A stretch of DNA of 10,550 nucleotides from an uncultured Selenomonadaceae bacterium (GCA_905236255.1 CAJOPK010000070.1:1-10550); one strand, 5' to 3'. Counted from the stretch's first letter, positions 1-6,495 are shown. Notes: generated by a model from the letters alone, not told the origin. Made by a program: numbers and translations.

Positions 1-1445
1 ACCTGCAAATTTTTTATCGACATATCTTCCGGACCGGTAATCTGACAACCTTTTCTCTTTGCATAATGAATGTAATCCAAAATTTCGCGGGTGATTCTTT
101 CGCCCGGAGCCAAAATCGGGATACCCGGAGGATAACACATCAAAAATTCCGCCGCAGTCTCTCCGACCGTTTCATCGATCGGCAGAGATTTTTTTTCGGC
201 ATAAAAAGCCTCTTTGGGCGTTGTATCGACAATCGGATCTATGTATTCGGTTTTGAGCATTTTCGACGGATCTTTCCTGTAATTGCGGCGAATTTCGGCA
301 AGTGCGGAAACCAGTCTTTCAATATCTTTTTTCCGATCGCCGACCGAAACATAAGCGAGAACGTTTGCAATATCCCCAAACTCCATTTGAATATCGTATT
401 CGTCGCGCAAAATGTCATAAACTTCAACGCCGGCAAGTCCGACGGGACGGGTAAAGATTGAAAGTTTTGTCGTGTCGAAATCGAAAACCGCGTCGCCGTC
501 GGCAATTTCTTTTCCGTAAGCATACCAATCACCGAGCGCGTTAATTTCGTCGCGGGCATATTCGACAAGATTTATTACTTCGTCAAAAATTTCTTTTCCG
601 TGCAAAGAAAGATTTCTGCGCGAAACGTCCAAACTTGACATAAGCAGATAAGAGCCGCTGGTTGTTTGGGTAAGATTTATTATCTGATGAACGTAACCGG
701 GATGCATGCTTTCACCGATTAAAAGCATTGAACTTTGAGTAAGAGAGCCGCCGGATTTGTGAATTGAGGCCGCCGCCATATCCGCACCGACCGACATTGC
801 CGATTTCGGAAGTTTGTCGTTGAAATAAAAATGCGTTCCGTGTGCTTCATCTGCAAGCAATTTCATGCCGTGAGAGTGTGCAAGTTTCGTGAGAGTTTCA
901 ATATCGGAACATATTCCGTAATAAGTGGGATTGTTAACCATTACGGCTTTTGCGTCCGGATTTTTTTCGATTGCCGCTTTTACTTCGGAAACTTTCATGC
1001 CCAGAGAAATTCCGAGCCGATCATCGACTTGAGGATTTACATAGACCGGCTTTGCACCGCAGAGAATCAAAGCGTTGATTGCACTTCTGTGAACATTTCG
1101 CGGCATGATAATTTTTTCGCCCGGCTTGACCGTCGCCAAAATCATGGCTTGGACGGCGGAAGTCGTGCCGCCCACCATAAAATAGGCATGCGCCGCGCCG
1201 AAAGCCTCTGCGGCAAGGTCTTCCGCATCTTTTATGACGGAAACCGGATGACAGAGATTGTCCAGCATCTTCATTGAATTTACGTCAACGTCCAGACAAT
1301 CCTGCCCCAAAAATTCGGCAAGTTCTTTATTTCCGCGACCGCGCTTGTGACCGGGAACGTCGAAAGGGACAAGTCGCGCCGCCTTCATTTTTTCGAGTGC
1401 CTCAAGTACCGGTGCACGATTTTGATTAAATCTGTAATTATCCAT
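1..1445 (-). CDS. speA: Orn/Lys/Arg decarboxylase, Bacillus SpeA-like, C-terminus cut by window edge
   Basis: PLP-dependent fold-type I decarboxylase of the short Bacillus SpeA/YaaO type, which decarboxylates arginine or lysine (agmatine or cadaverine, polyamine supply) in the cytoplasm. I translated it from the minus strand: the frame is open from ATG at 1445 to base 1, about 481 residues, against about 490 for B. subtilis SpeA, so only about ten residues are missing. Visible motifs are VPGHKRG near residues 30-36, GGTTSA near 92-97, NPTYYG near 172-177, DEAHG at 199-203 and SIHKSGGSLTQSS with the presumed PLP lysine at about 230. A C-terminal YPPGIPI...PGE stretch and QITGPED near the edge match the family end. 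It lies 63 bases downstream of leuB with no terminator, so co-transcription is likely. The ATG has no good ribosome site; an in-frame GTG at 1487 is an alternative start. Substrate (Arg versus Lys) cannot be settled from sequence alone. Confidence 0.9.
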   Translation of the reverse strand, partial: MDNYRFNQNRAPVLEALEKMKAARLVPFDVPGHKRGRGNKELAEFLGQDCLDVDVNSMKMLDNLCHPVSVIKDAEDLAAEAFGAAHAYFMVGGTTSAVQAMILATVKPGEKIIMPRNVHRSAINALILCGAKPVYVNPQVDDRLGISLGMKVSEVKAAIEKNPDAKAVMVNNPTYYGICSDIETLTKLAHSHGMKLLADEAHGTHFYFNDKLPKSAMSVGADMAAASIHKSGGSLTQSSMLLIGESMHPGYVHQIINLTQTTSGSYLLMSSLDVSRRNLSLHGKEIFDEVINLVEYARDEINALGDWYAYGKEIADGDAVFDFDTTKLSIFTRPVGLAGVEVYDILRDEYDIQMEFGDIANVLAYVSVGDRKKDIERLVSALAEIRRNYRKDPSKMLKTEYIDPIVDTTPKEAFYAEKKSLPIDETVGETAAEFLMCYPPGIPILAPGERITREILDYIHYAKRKGCQITGPEDMSIKNLQ

Positions 1446-1471
1446 TCGCTGTTTGAGGTGCCGGTGAAAAA

Positions 1472-1501
1472 CTTTCCACCTTTCCACCTTCCCACCTTTC
1501 C
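1472..1501 (-). repeat. Short tandem repeat, purine-rich GGAAAGGTG units
   Basis: Read on the minus strand the 30 bases are GGAAAGGTG, GGAAGGTG, GGAAAGGTG and a partial GGAAAG. They fill most of the gap between leuB and the decarboxylase. Each unit contains AAGG(T)GG, which resembles a Shine-Dalgarno site, but the last unit is about 25 bases from the ATG at 1445. The units would instead place a ribosome site at about 4-7 bases before a GTG at 1485-1487. No second copy of this repeat occurs in the window. Confidence 0.75.
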
Positions 1502-1508
1502 GACTTAA

Positions 1509-2573
1509 TTAAAGCAAGTTGCAGATAATTTCGGTCATTTCATCGGTGCCGAGAACTTTTTCACCGGGAGCGGCAATATCGGCAGTCCGGTGACCTTCGG
1601 AAAGTGCTTTGTCAACGGCGTTTTCAATCGCCTTTGCCGCATCTTCCTCTTTCAAGCTGTAACGCAAAAGCATCGCCGCGCTCAAAATCGTCCCCATGGG
1701 ATTGGCAATATTTTTTCCGGCAATATCCGGCGCACTTCCGTGAATCGGTTCATAAAGGCTTGTCAATTCACCGATTGACGCGCTGGGCATAAGCCCGATT
1801 GATCCGCCGATAACCGCAGCTTCATCACTCAAAATATCTCCGAACAAATTTCCGGTAACGATAACGTCAAATTGTTTCGGATTTACCGCAAGTTGCATCG
1901 CGCAGTTGTCAACGTAAAGATGATTGAGTTCGACTTCCGGATATTTTTCGGCAAGTTTTGTGACGGTGCGCCGCCAAAGTCTGCTTGTCGCCAAAACATT
2001 TGCCTTGTCAACGGAAGTTAATTTTCCGCGCCGAATTTTTGCCGTTTCAAATGCGAGCGTTGCAATTCTTTCAACTTCCGGAACCGAATAATTTTCCAAA
2101 TCCCAAGCACGTTCCGCGCCGTTGTGAATTTCGGATTCGCAGCGATCCCCGAAATAAATTCCCCCCACAAGTTCACGGACGATAACCAAATCCGAGCCGC
2201 CGACAAGTTCCGGTTTCAGGGGCGAATTTTCGATAAGCGCGTCGGAAACTTTTACCGGGCGCAAATTCGCATAAAGTCCCAAGCCCTTGCGAAGTCCCAA
2301 AATCGCCTTTTCCGGACGGAGTTCGGCTTTTACGTTATCCCATTTGTTGCCGCCGACCGCGCCGAATAAAACCGCATCCGCATTTTTGCAGGCGTTCAAA
2401 GTTTCCGCCGGCAAAGGTTCACCGAATTTATCGTAAGCCGTTCCGCCGGCATCGCGTGTTTCAAATTCCAAGCCGATTTTAAATTTTTCGTCAATCTTTT
2501 TCAAAACTTTGACGGCGGAATCGGTAATTTCCGTACCTATACCGTCGCCCGGAATCACAACAATCTTTTTCAT
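1509..2573 (-). CDS. leuB: 3-isopropylmalate dehydrogenase
   Basis: Cytoplasmic enzyme of leucine biosynthesis that oxidises and decarboxylates 3-isopropylmalate with NAD+. The product is 354 residues, the usual family length. From the start MKKIVVIPGDGIG, the substrate arginines are R95, R105 (NLRP) and R133 (VREL), the catalytic pair is Y140 (GGIYFGDR) and K190 (SVDKANVL), and the metal aspartates are D222 (VDNC), D246 and D250 (GDILSDEA). The NAD motif YEPIHGSAPDIAGKNIANP is intact. One small oddity is AVGGNKWD, where most family members have AVGGPKWD. The frame stays open 38 codons further upstream, but that part overlaps the promoter and has no family similarity; ATG at 2573 has a G-rich ribosome site (GGGGG) ten bases upstream. 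No leuC or leuD is adjacent. It is the first gene of a probable leuB-speA transcript and is divergent from the zinc-ribbon gene. Confidence 0.96.
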   Translation of the reverse strand: MKKIVVIPGDGIGTEITDSAVKVLKKIDEKFKIGLEFETRDAGGTAYDKFGEPLPAETLNACKNADAVLFGAVGGNKWDNVKAELRPEKAILGLRKGLGLYANLRPVKVSDALIENSPLKPELVGGSDLVIVRELVGGIYFGDRCESEIHNGAERAWDLENYSVPEVERIATLAFETAKIRRGKLTSVDKANVLATSRLWRRTVTKLAEKYPEVELNHLYVDNCAMQLAVNPKQFDVIVTGNLFGDILSDEAAVIGGSIGLMPSASIGELTSLYEPIHGSAPDIAGKNIANPMGTILSAAMLLRYSLKEEDAAKAIENAVDKALSEGHRTADIAAPGEKVLGTDEMTEIICNLL

Positions 2574-2615
2574 TTTATTACCCCCGAATGTTTTCCTTAA
2601 ATTTTCATATTCCGT

Positions 2616-2644
2616 AATATACCACAGCAATTTGCAAAAGTCGA
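2616..2644 (-). promoter_or_regulatory. Predicted sigma-A promoter of leuB
   Basis: On the minus strand, TCGACT (2639-2644) and TATATT (2616-2621) are separated by 17 bases, with TGG just before the -10, which forms an extended -10. The predicted transcript start is about 35 bases before ATG 2573, so there is no room for a T-box or a leucine attenuator leader. Confidence 0.6.
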
Positions 2645-2703
2645 ACATTATGTTGTGAAAAAAGCCCCGGTTTTCAAAATTTTTCACTCTTAAATTTGCC
2701 GGC

Positions 2704-2731
2704 TTGCTTTTTTTATAAAACGTGTTATAAT
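2704..2731 (+). promoter_or_regulatory. Predicted sigma-A promoter of the zinc-ribbon gene
   Basis: TTGCTT (2704-2709) and a perfect TATAAT (2726-2731) are 16 bases apart, with TGT immediately upstream of the -10 (extended -10). Transcription would start near 2738 and leave a leader of about 65 bases before ATG 2804. It is back to back with the leuB promoter. Confidence 0.7.
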
Positions 2732-2742
2732 CCCCCGTGTTG

Positions 2743-2768
2743 CCGTCGAATGGGGAAATTTTCGGCGG
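2743..2768 (+). other. Hairpin in the 5' leader of the zinc-ribbon gene
   Basis: CCGTCGAA (2743-2750) pairs with TTCGGCGG (2761-2768) in eight base pairs with one G-U, around a ten-base loop TGGGGAAATT. It sits wholly within the predicted untranslated leader and ends about 22 bases before the ribosome site GAGGAG. There is no T-tract behind it, so it is not a terminator. Whether it has a regulatory role is unknown. Confidence 0.45.
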
Positions 2769-2803
2769 TCTGTAAGTAAACTTGTTTTGTGAGGAGATTT
2801 TTA

Positions 2804-3097
2804 ATGGCTTTTGAAGACAAAACGCTCGTATGCAAAGACTGCGGGAAGGAATTTACCTTCAGCGCGGGAGAACAGGAATTTTACCACGAGAAAGGCTTTG
2901 AAAACGAGCCCGTGCGTTGCCGCGATTGTCGCGATAAGCGTCGCCGCAACCGTGATGCCGGCGAACATCGTCAAATGTTCACCGTGACCTGCGCGGAGTG
3001 CGGAAAAGAAACCGAAGTTCCCTTCGAGCCGAAAAATGATCGTCCGGTTTATTGCCGCGATTGTTTCAACGCTCATCGCGCAGCAGCAAGAGCTTAA
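2804..3097 (+). CDS. Small tandem zinc-ribbon protein (zf-trcl / CxxC-x17-CxxC type)
   Basis: Protein of 97 residues with two predicted zinc ribbons. Ribbon one uses C10-x2-C13 and C39-x2-C42, separated by the EFTFSAGEQEFYHEKGF stretch typical of the probable zinc-ribbon family seen in Firmicutes. Ribbon two is C63-x2-C66, exactly 17 residues, then C84-x2-C87, the pattern of the CxxC-x17-CxxC family. A basic linker (RDKRRRNR, 43-50) joins them, suggesting nucleic-acid contact, but this is inference; the molecular function of these families is not known to me. ATG 2804 is chosen because GAGGAG (2791-2796) is seven bases upstream; a GTG at 2789 is in frame but overlaps that ribosome site. It has its own promoter and its own terminator, so it is probably a single-gene transcript. 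Confidence 0.9.
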   Translation: MAFEDKTLVCKDCGKEFTFSAGEQEFYHEKGFENEPVRCRDCRDKRRRNRDAGEHRQMFTVTCAECGKETEVPFEPKNDRPVYCRDCFNAHRAAARA

Positions 3098-3134
3098 ATT
3101 TTTATCGAAGGCATTTGCAATGTGCAACTCTTCA

Positions 3135-3164
3135 GTCCGAGCGTGTCTCGGGCTTTCTTTGTTT
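3135..3164 (+). terminator. Rho-independent terminator after the zinc-ribbon gene
   Basis: GTCCGAG (3135-3141) pairs with CTCGGGC (3147-3153), seven pairs with one G-U, around the loop CGTGT. A T-rich tail TTTCTTTGTTT follows. Placement 38 bases after the stop codon fits. Confidence 0.8.
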
Positions 3165-3195
3165 AATTGTCATTCCCAAAAGGAGAGATTGATTT

Positions 3196-3981
3196 ATGTT
3201 TGGAAAGTTGAAAAAAATTTTGGCGACGGCGACAATCGGCGCAATGACTGTTTTGACTTTGACCGGTTGCGGCGGGGACAATGCCGCAAAAGACGGCGGC
3301 TCAAAAACTTTGGCGGTCGGGTCTTCCGTCGATTTTGCGCCTTTTGAATTCCAGGACGAAAAGGAAAAGGAATATCAGGGCTTTGAAATGGACTTAATCC
3401 GTTCAATCGGCAAGGAAATGGGACGCGAAGTAAAAATCAGCAATATCGGCTTTGACGGATTGATTCCGGCACTTCAGGCGAAAAATATTGACGTTATAAT
3501 TTCCGGCATGACCATAAACGACGAGCGCAAGGAAAAAGTCGCTTTCTCCGATCCCTATTATAAATCCGGCTTGACAATGGTTATCGACGAGAAAAACGAT
3601 TCCGTTAAATCCTTCAAAGATTTGGAAGGAAAGAAAATTGCCGTGCAGATCGGCACAACCTCCGCAAATGAGGCAAAATCCATAAAAGATGCGGAAGTTA
3701 AAGAACTCAACACTCCGGCGGATTGCTTTATGGAACTTAAAGCCGGCGGTGTCGATGCGGTCATCAACGATCGCCCGGTCAACGATTATTTCATTGTGAC
3801 CAGCGGAACGACCGGCGTTAAATCTTTGCCGGAAATGCTTACGGCTGAAGATTACGGAATCGCGGTTGCCAAAGACAATCCGGAACTTTTGAAGGAAGTC
3901 AACGACGCGCTCAAAAAACTTCATGAAAACGGCGAATATGACAAGATCCATGAAAAATGGTTCGGTAAGGAAACAAAATGA
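3196..3981 (+). CDS. Amino-acid ABC transporter substrate-binding lipoprotein (SBP_bac_3)
   Basis: Extracytoplasmic binding protein of the polar amino-acid type, 261 residues, the usual length. The N-terminus is a lipoprotein signal: basic MFGKLKK, a hydrophobic stretch, then lipobox LTGC with the lipidated cysteine at C25 and a GGDNAAKDGG linker. The mature part follows the family pattern: AVGSSVDFAPFEF (40-52), GFEMDLIRSIGKEMG (62-76), FDGLIPALQAKNIDVIISGMTI (86-107), ERKEKVAFSDPYY (110-122) with R111 the expected carboxylate-binding arginine, VQIGTTS (150-156) and INDRP with D192 the expected amino-group ligand. AAAGGAGAG lies nine bases before the ATG. I see no clear promoter between the preceding terminator and this gene, so it may rely on read-through or a weak start. 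No permease or ATPase gene is beside it; its stop codon overlaps the next start (ATGA). The ligand is unassigned; glutamine, cystine or arginine are all possible. Confidence 0.92.
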   Translation: MFGKLKKILATATIGAMTVLTLTGCGGDNAAKDGGSKTLAVGSSVDFAPFEFQDEKEKEYQGFEMDLIRSIGKEMGREVKISNIGFDGLIPALQAKNIDVIISGMTINDERKEKVAFSDPYYKSGLTMVIDEKNDSVKSFKDLEGKKIAVQIGTTSANEAKSIKDAEVKELNTPADCFMELKAGGVDAVINDRPVNDYFIVTSGTTGVKSLPEMLTAEDYGIAVAKDNPELLKEVNDALKKLHENGEYDKIHEKWFGKETK

Positions 3982-4442
3982 GCGAAATTTACAAGCGTCC
4001 GGAATGGGACGAATACTTTCTTGACATAGCCGAGCAGACCGGCAGACGCGCAACCTGTCTGCGCCGCCGTTACGGGGCGATTATCGTAAAGGACAATATA
4101 ATCGTCAGTTCCGGTTATAACGGTGCGCCGCGCGGCGAGGCGAATTGTATTGACACCGGAATTTGCGAACGGGAGCGTTTGAAAGTTCCGAAAGGCGAAC
4201 GCTACGAACTTTGTGTGGCGGTTCATGCGGAGCAAAATGCCATAATAAATGCGGATCCGATTAAGATGCAAAATTCGACGATTTACATTGTCGGAAAAAA
4301 TTCTTCGGACAACAGTTATGCATCAGGCGCGCCCTGCAAACTTTGCCGCCGAATGATAAAAAATGCGCGAATTGCGCGTGTTGTATATCGCGGCTCTTTG
4401 GGAGAAATTGTGATAAAGAGTCCGAATGAATTGGAAGATTAA
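3978..4442 (+). CDS. Deoxycytidylate (dCMP) deaminase, ComEB-like
   Basis: Zinc-dependent cytidine/deoxycytidylate deaminase of 154 residues that converts dCMP to dUMP, supplying substrate for thymidylate synthase. The catalytic motif HAEQNAI gives zinc ligand H83 and proton-shuttle E85; the second half PCKLC gives zinc ligands C120 and C123. The family-typical SSGYNGAPRGEANC (44-57) is present. It is similar to Bacillus ComEB and to phage dCMP deaminases, with the short form of the C-terminus. The start ATG overlaps the stop of the binding protein by four bases (ATGA), so translation is likely coupled. A hairpin follows immediately. The biochemical identity is confident at the dCMP/CMP deaminase family level; the link to competence implied by the comEB name is not supported by any neighbour. 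Confidence 0.92.
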   Translation: MSEIYKRPEWDEYFLDIAEQTGRRATCLRRRYGAIIVKDNIIVSSGYNGAPRGEANCIDTGICERERLKVPKGERYELCVAVHAEQNAIINADPIKMQNSTIYIVGKNSSDNSYASGAPCKLCRRMIKNARIARVVYRGSLGEIVIKSPNELED

Positions 4443-4444
4443 AA

Positions 4445-4478
4445 AAATTTCGTCGTCCGGTTTTTCGGAGCGAAATTT
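4445..4478 (+). terminator. Possible terminator hairpin after the dCMP deaminase
   Basis: AAATTTCG (4445-4452) pairs with CGAAATTT (4471-4478), and inside it TCCG (4456-4459) pairs with CGGA (4466-4469), leaving a small internal loop. A run of seven T's comes only after GACAATAA, so this is an imperfect intrinsic terminator. Its right arm runs into the -35 of the tRNA promoter. Confidence 0.45.
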
Positions 4479-4505
4479 GACAATAATTTTTTTCGGTGAT
4501 AAAAT
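4477..4505 (+). promoter_or_regulatory. Strong sigma-A promoter of tRNA-Arg
   Basis: Consensus TTGACA (4477-4482), a 17-base spacer and TAAAAT (4500-4505), with TG at 4497-4498 giving an extended -10. Predicted start is near 4512, ten bases before the mature tRNA 5' end, as is usual for stable RNA genes. Confidence 0.85.
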
Positions 4506-4521
4506 CGAAAGAAATAAAAGC

Positions 4522-4596
4522 GTGCTCGTAGTCCAGAGGATAGGACGCCGGCCTCCGGAGCCGGAAGCGAGGGTTCGATTCCCCCCGAGCGCGCCA
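4522..4596 (+). tRNA. tRNA-Arg (anticodon CCG)
   Basis: Cloverleaf of 75 bases with an encoded CCA end (4594-4596) and discriminator G at 4593. Acceptor GTGCTCG pairs with CGAGCGC (one U-G). The D stem is GTCC/GGAC with loop AGAGGATA. The anticodon stem CCGGC/GCCGG encloses loop CTCCGGA, giving anticodon CCG, which reads the arginine codon CGG. The T arm has loop TTCGATT and stem GAGGG/CCCCC, which contains one A-C mismatch at the second pair (conventional 50-64). Variable loop AAGC is short, as expected for class I. The gene has its own strong promoter and stands alone. Confidence 0.95.
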
Positions 4597-4603
4597 TTTT
4601 TTT

Positions 4604-4626
4604 ATCCGGAGCCGGGATTTGTTTTT
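4604..4626 (+). terminator. Weak terminator-like hairpin after tRNA-Arg
   Basis: ATCCG (4604-4608) pairs with CGGGAT (4613-4618) with one bulged G and loop GAGC, followed by TTTGTTTTT. The stem is short, so termination may be partial and the radical SAM gene downstream could receive read-through transcripts. Confidence 0.4.
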
Positions 4627-4752
4627 CCCCGAGCGTTTTTTTCAAAAATTTTTTGAGAACGAATTAAGCGGCAAAATTAACCTTTTGAAGGAACTTACCT
4701 CAAAAACGCGAAATCCCGCGCAAATATTATTTTGAAAAAGGTTGATGTAAAT

Positions 4753-5412
4753 ATGTTGGTTTATGCGACACACAAAGGCGGAAAATATTTTCCGTTTGAA
4801 GAAAGTTTAAAAATTGAGCCGACCGGTCTGCGCGGACTTTACATAAATTTGACAAACCGTTGCAACTGTGACTGTATTTTTTGTTTGAGACAGAAAAAGG
4901 AAATGCTGCCGGAGTTCAGTCTTTGGCTTGAAAAAGAGCCGACGGTTGACGAAATAAAAAACGAACTTGACCGGGTGAATTTTGATTTTGTGAAAGAAAT
5001 TGTTTTTTGCGGTTTCGGCGAACCGACTTTAAGACTGCCGGAATTGATTGAACTTCTGCATTATGTCAAAAAAAATCATCCGGATATTCCGACGCGCTTG
5101 AATACGAACGGACTGGGAGAATCGGCACACGGCAAAAACATTTCTTCGGAATTTTCCGGAATTTTGGATACCGTTTCGATAAGTTTAAATGCCGACAATG
5201 CCGAAAAATATCTTAAACTTACCCGCGCCGAATACGGCTTAAAATCTTACGAATCGATGTTGACTTTTGCGGAACACATGAAAGATTTTATTCCGAACGT
5301 AATTTTGACGATCGTCGATAAAGTCACAAGCCCGGAAGAAATAGAAAATTGCCGGAAAATTTGCGAAAAACGAAATTTAACTTTGCGCGTTCGCCCCTAT
5401 GAAAACAGCTGA
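4753..5412 (+). CDS. Radical SAM protein, TatD-associated family type
   Basis: Small radical SAM enzyme of 219 residues. The [4Fe-4S] cluster motif CxxxCxxC is C37, C41, C44 (an extra C39 lies within it) and is preceded by GLYINLTNRC. Further family marks are SLWLEKEPTVDEI, FCGFGEPTLRLPELIELL (the GGE-like SAM-binding strand), RLNTNGLG, DTVSISLNADNAEKY and the terminal TLRVRPYE. These resemble the radical SAM family usually found next to or fused with TatD nucleases; the substrate of that family is unknown to me. No TatD gene is visible here. I chose ATG 4753 (MLVY) because family members begin this way and AAAAAGG lies 11 bases upstream; a TTG at 4732 is in frame but has no ribosome site. 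No confident promoter is seen, so transcription may come from the tRNA promoter. Its end overlaps the end of the opposing acyltransferase by 16 bases. Confidence 0.85.
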   Translation: MLVYATHKGGKYFPFEESLKIEPTGLRGLYINLTNRCNCDCIFCLRQKKEMLPEFSLWLEKEPTVDEIKNELDRVNFDFVKEIVFCGFGEPTLRLPELIELLHYVKKNHPDIPTRLNTNGLGESAHGKNISSEFSGILDTVSISLNADNAEKYLKLTRAEYGLKSYESMLTFAEHMKDFIPNVILTIVDKVTSPEEIENCRKICEKRNLTLRVRPYENS

Positions 5413-6491
5413 AATTTTTCCTTGAATTTTGCGGCGGCAAGCGAAATTAAGACCGTCAAAAAATACAGAATTATTGCGTTTGTCGAGTTCATTACCAAAT
5501 TCAATTTTCCGAAAATCAACAGGAGATACGCTATCGGAATGGGATGGAACAGGTAGACGAAAAACGAATGTTTTCCCAAGAATTTCAAGGCGGAATCAAT
5601 TTTCTCTCCAAACGAAAAATTTTCAAACAGCATAAAGAAAAAAATCGAAGCGGCTATCGTGTACAAAAATCCGGGCGGCGAAAGTTGATGCGCCGTATTT
5701 ACCGCAGCCGTCGGCGAATAATTCAGCCGGTAAATCAAAAAGTAAAACCAACTCAAAAGCATCGTCAAAGTCAATGCAAATGACGCATTGATTATTTTTT
5801 TGTTGTCCTTCATGAATCGGAAAAATCTTCCGGAGTTTACCGCCAAAATCGCACCGAGCAAAAATATAAAGACGTAATGCAAAACGAGCCAATTTAACCG
5901 CCACATCAAAAACATTTTTAAAATCGAATCGTCCGGCAAAGAATTTACAAATGCCGTCAAATTTGTGTCGTAGCTTGAAAAGCAGTTGAATAAAATCTGT
6001 AAGAAAAAGATTGCGGCAAATTTTTTCGCAGTCATTTCCCGGACAATTTTTATCCAAATCGGCATCAGGAGATAAAACCAAATTAAAATCACCAGGAAAT
6101 ACAGCTGATATTTTGCCAGCCCGAAAAACAAAATTTCAAGCGCGTAACCCGGTGCCGGTATTCCGGAGCCGTAAAAAAAATTGTCGTGAATTACATAAAA
6201 AATCGACCACAATAAATAGGGGACGAGTACCGCCTTAAATCTTCTGCGCAAAAAATTTTCATAATCGAAAGGAGCGGCAAGGTCGATTTTGTAAAACAAT
6301 CCGAAAGCCGAAATAAAAAAGAAAATCGGCACGCTGAAGCGCGAAACGATTTCAAAGAGTGCGACCAAATGCAAATTCGGCGTGGGATTCATAAGATACT
6401 GCGAGCCGATATGAATTGCTGCCACGCCGAGCATAGATATGCCGCGAATATATTCGATTGATTTTAATCTGGGTTTTGCCGGATTTTTCAC
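5397..6491 (-). CDS. Membrane acyltransferase, acyltransferase 3 family
   Basis: Integral membrane protein of 364 residues with about ten hydrophobic segments and little soluble sequence. The N-terminal SIEYIRGISMLGVAAIHIG contains the R-x10-H motif (R16, H27 from the GTG start) of the acyltransferase 3 family (OatA, WecH, exopolysaccharide O-acetyltransferases), followed by SVPIFFFISAFGLF and a C-terminal LGKHSFFVYLFHPIPI. It probably transfers an acetyl group from inside the cell to an envelope sugar; the acceptor cannot be told. Start choice: GTG 6491 has AGGTGA (6496-6501) correctly spaced; a TTG at 6512 is in frame but lacks a ribosome site. That ribosome site overlaps the SIMPL stop codon, and only four bases separate the two genes, so translation is coupled. 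There is no SGNH esterase domain, so it is not a full OatA. Confidence 0.88.
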   Translation of the reverse strand: MKNPAKPRLKSIEYIRGISMLGVAAIHIGSQYLMNPTPNLHLVALFEIVSRFSVPIFFFISAFGLFYKIDLAAPFDYENFLRRRFKAVLVPYLLWSIFYVIHDNFFYGSGIPAPGYALEILFFGLAKYQLYFLVILIWFYLLMPIWIKIVREMTAKKFAAIFFLQILFNCFSSYDTNLTAFVNSLPDDSILKMFLMWRLNWLVLHYVFIFLLGAILAVNSGRFFRFMKDNKKIINASFALTLTMLLSWFYFLIYRLNYSPTAAVNTAHQLSPPGFLYTIAASIFFFMLFENFSFGEKIDSALKFLGKHSFFVYLFHPIPIAYLLLIFGKLNLVMNSTNAIILYFLTVLISLAAAKFKEKFQLFS

Positions 6492-6495
6492 GCCG

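Noticed and set aside
831..1277. Open frame of 148 codons on the plus strand at the left edge
   Set aside because: It lies opposite the decarboxylase, whose PLP motifs are on the minus strand; no ribosome site or motif supports it.
2574..2687. Thirty-eight-residue N-terminal extension of LeuB
   Set aside because: It covers the predicted promoter and the sequence matches nothing in the LeuB family; MKKIVVIPGDGIG is the family N-terminus and has a ribosome site.
3403..4053. Long open frame of 216 codons on the minus strand opposite the binding-protein gene
   Set aside because: It is fully antisense to a clear family member, has no family-like motifs and has no ribosome site; it is a by-product of the codon bias of the real gene.
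4629..4649. A/T palindrome TTCAAAAATTTTTTGA as a terminator or origin element
   Set aside because: Only A-T pairs with no GC stem; it is explained by base composition, and nothing else of an origin is present.
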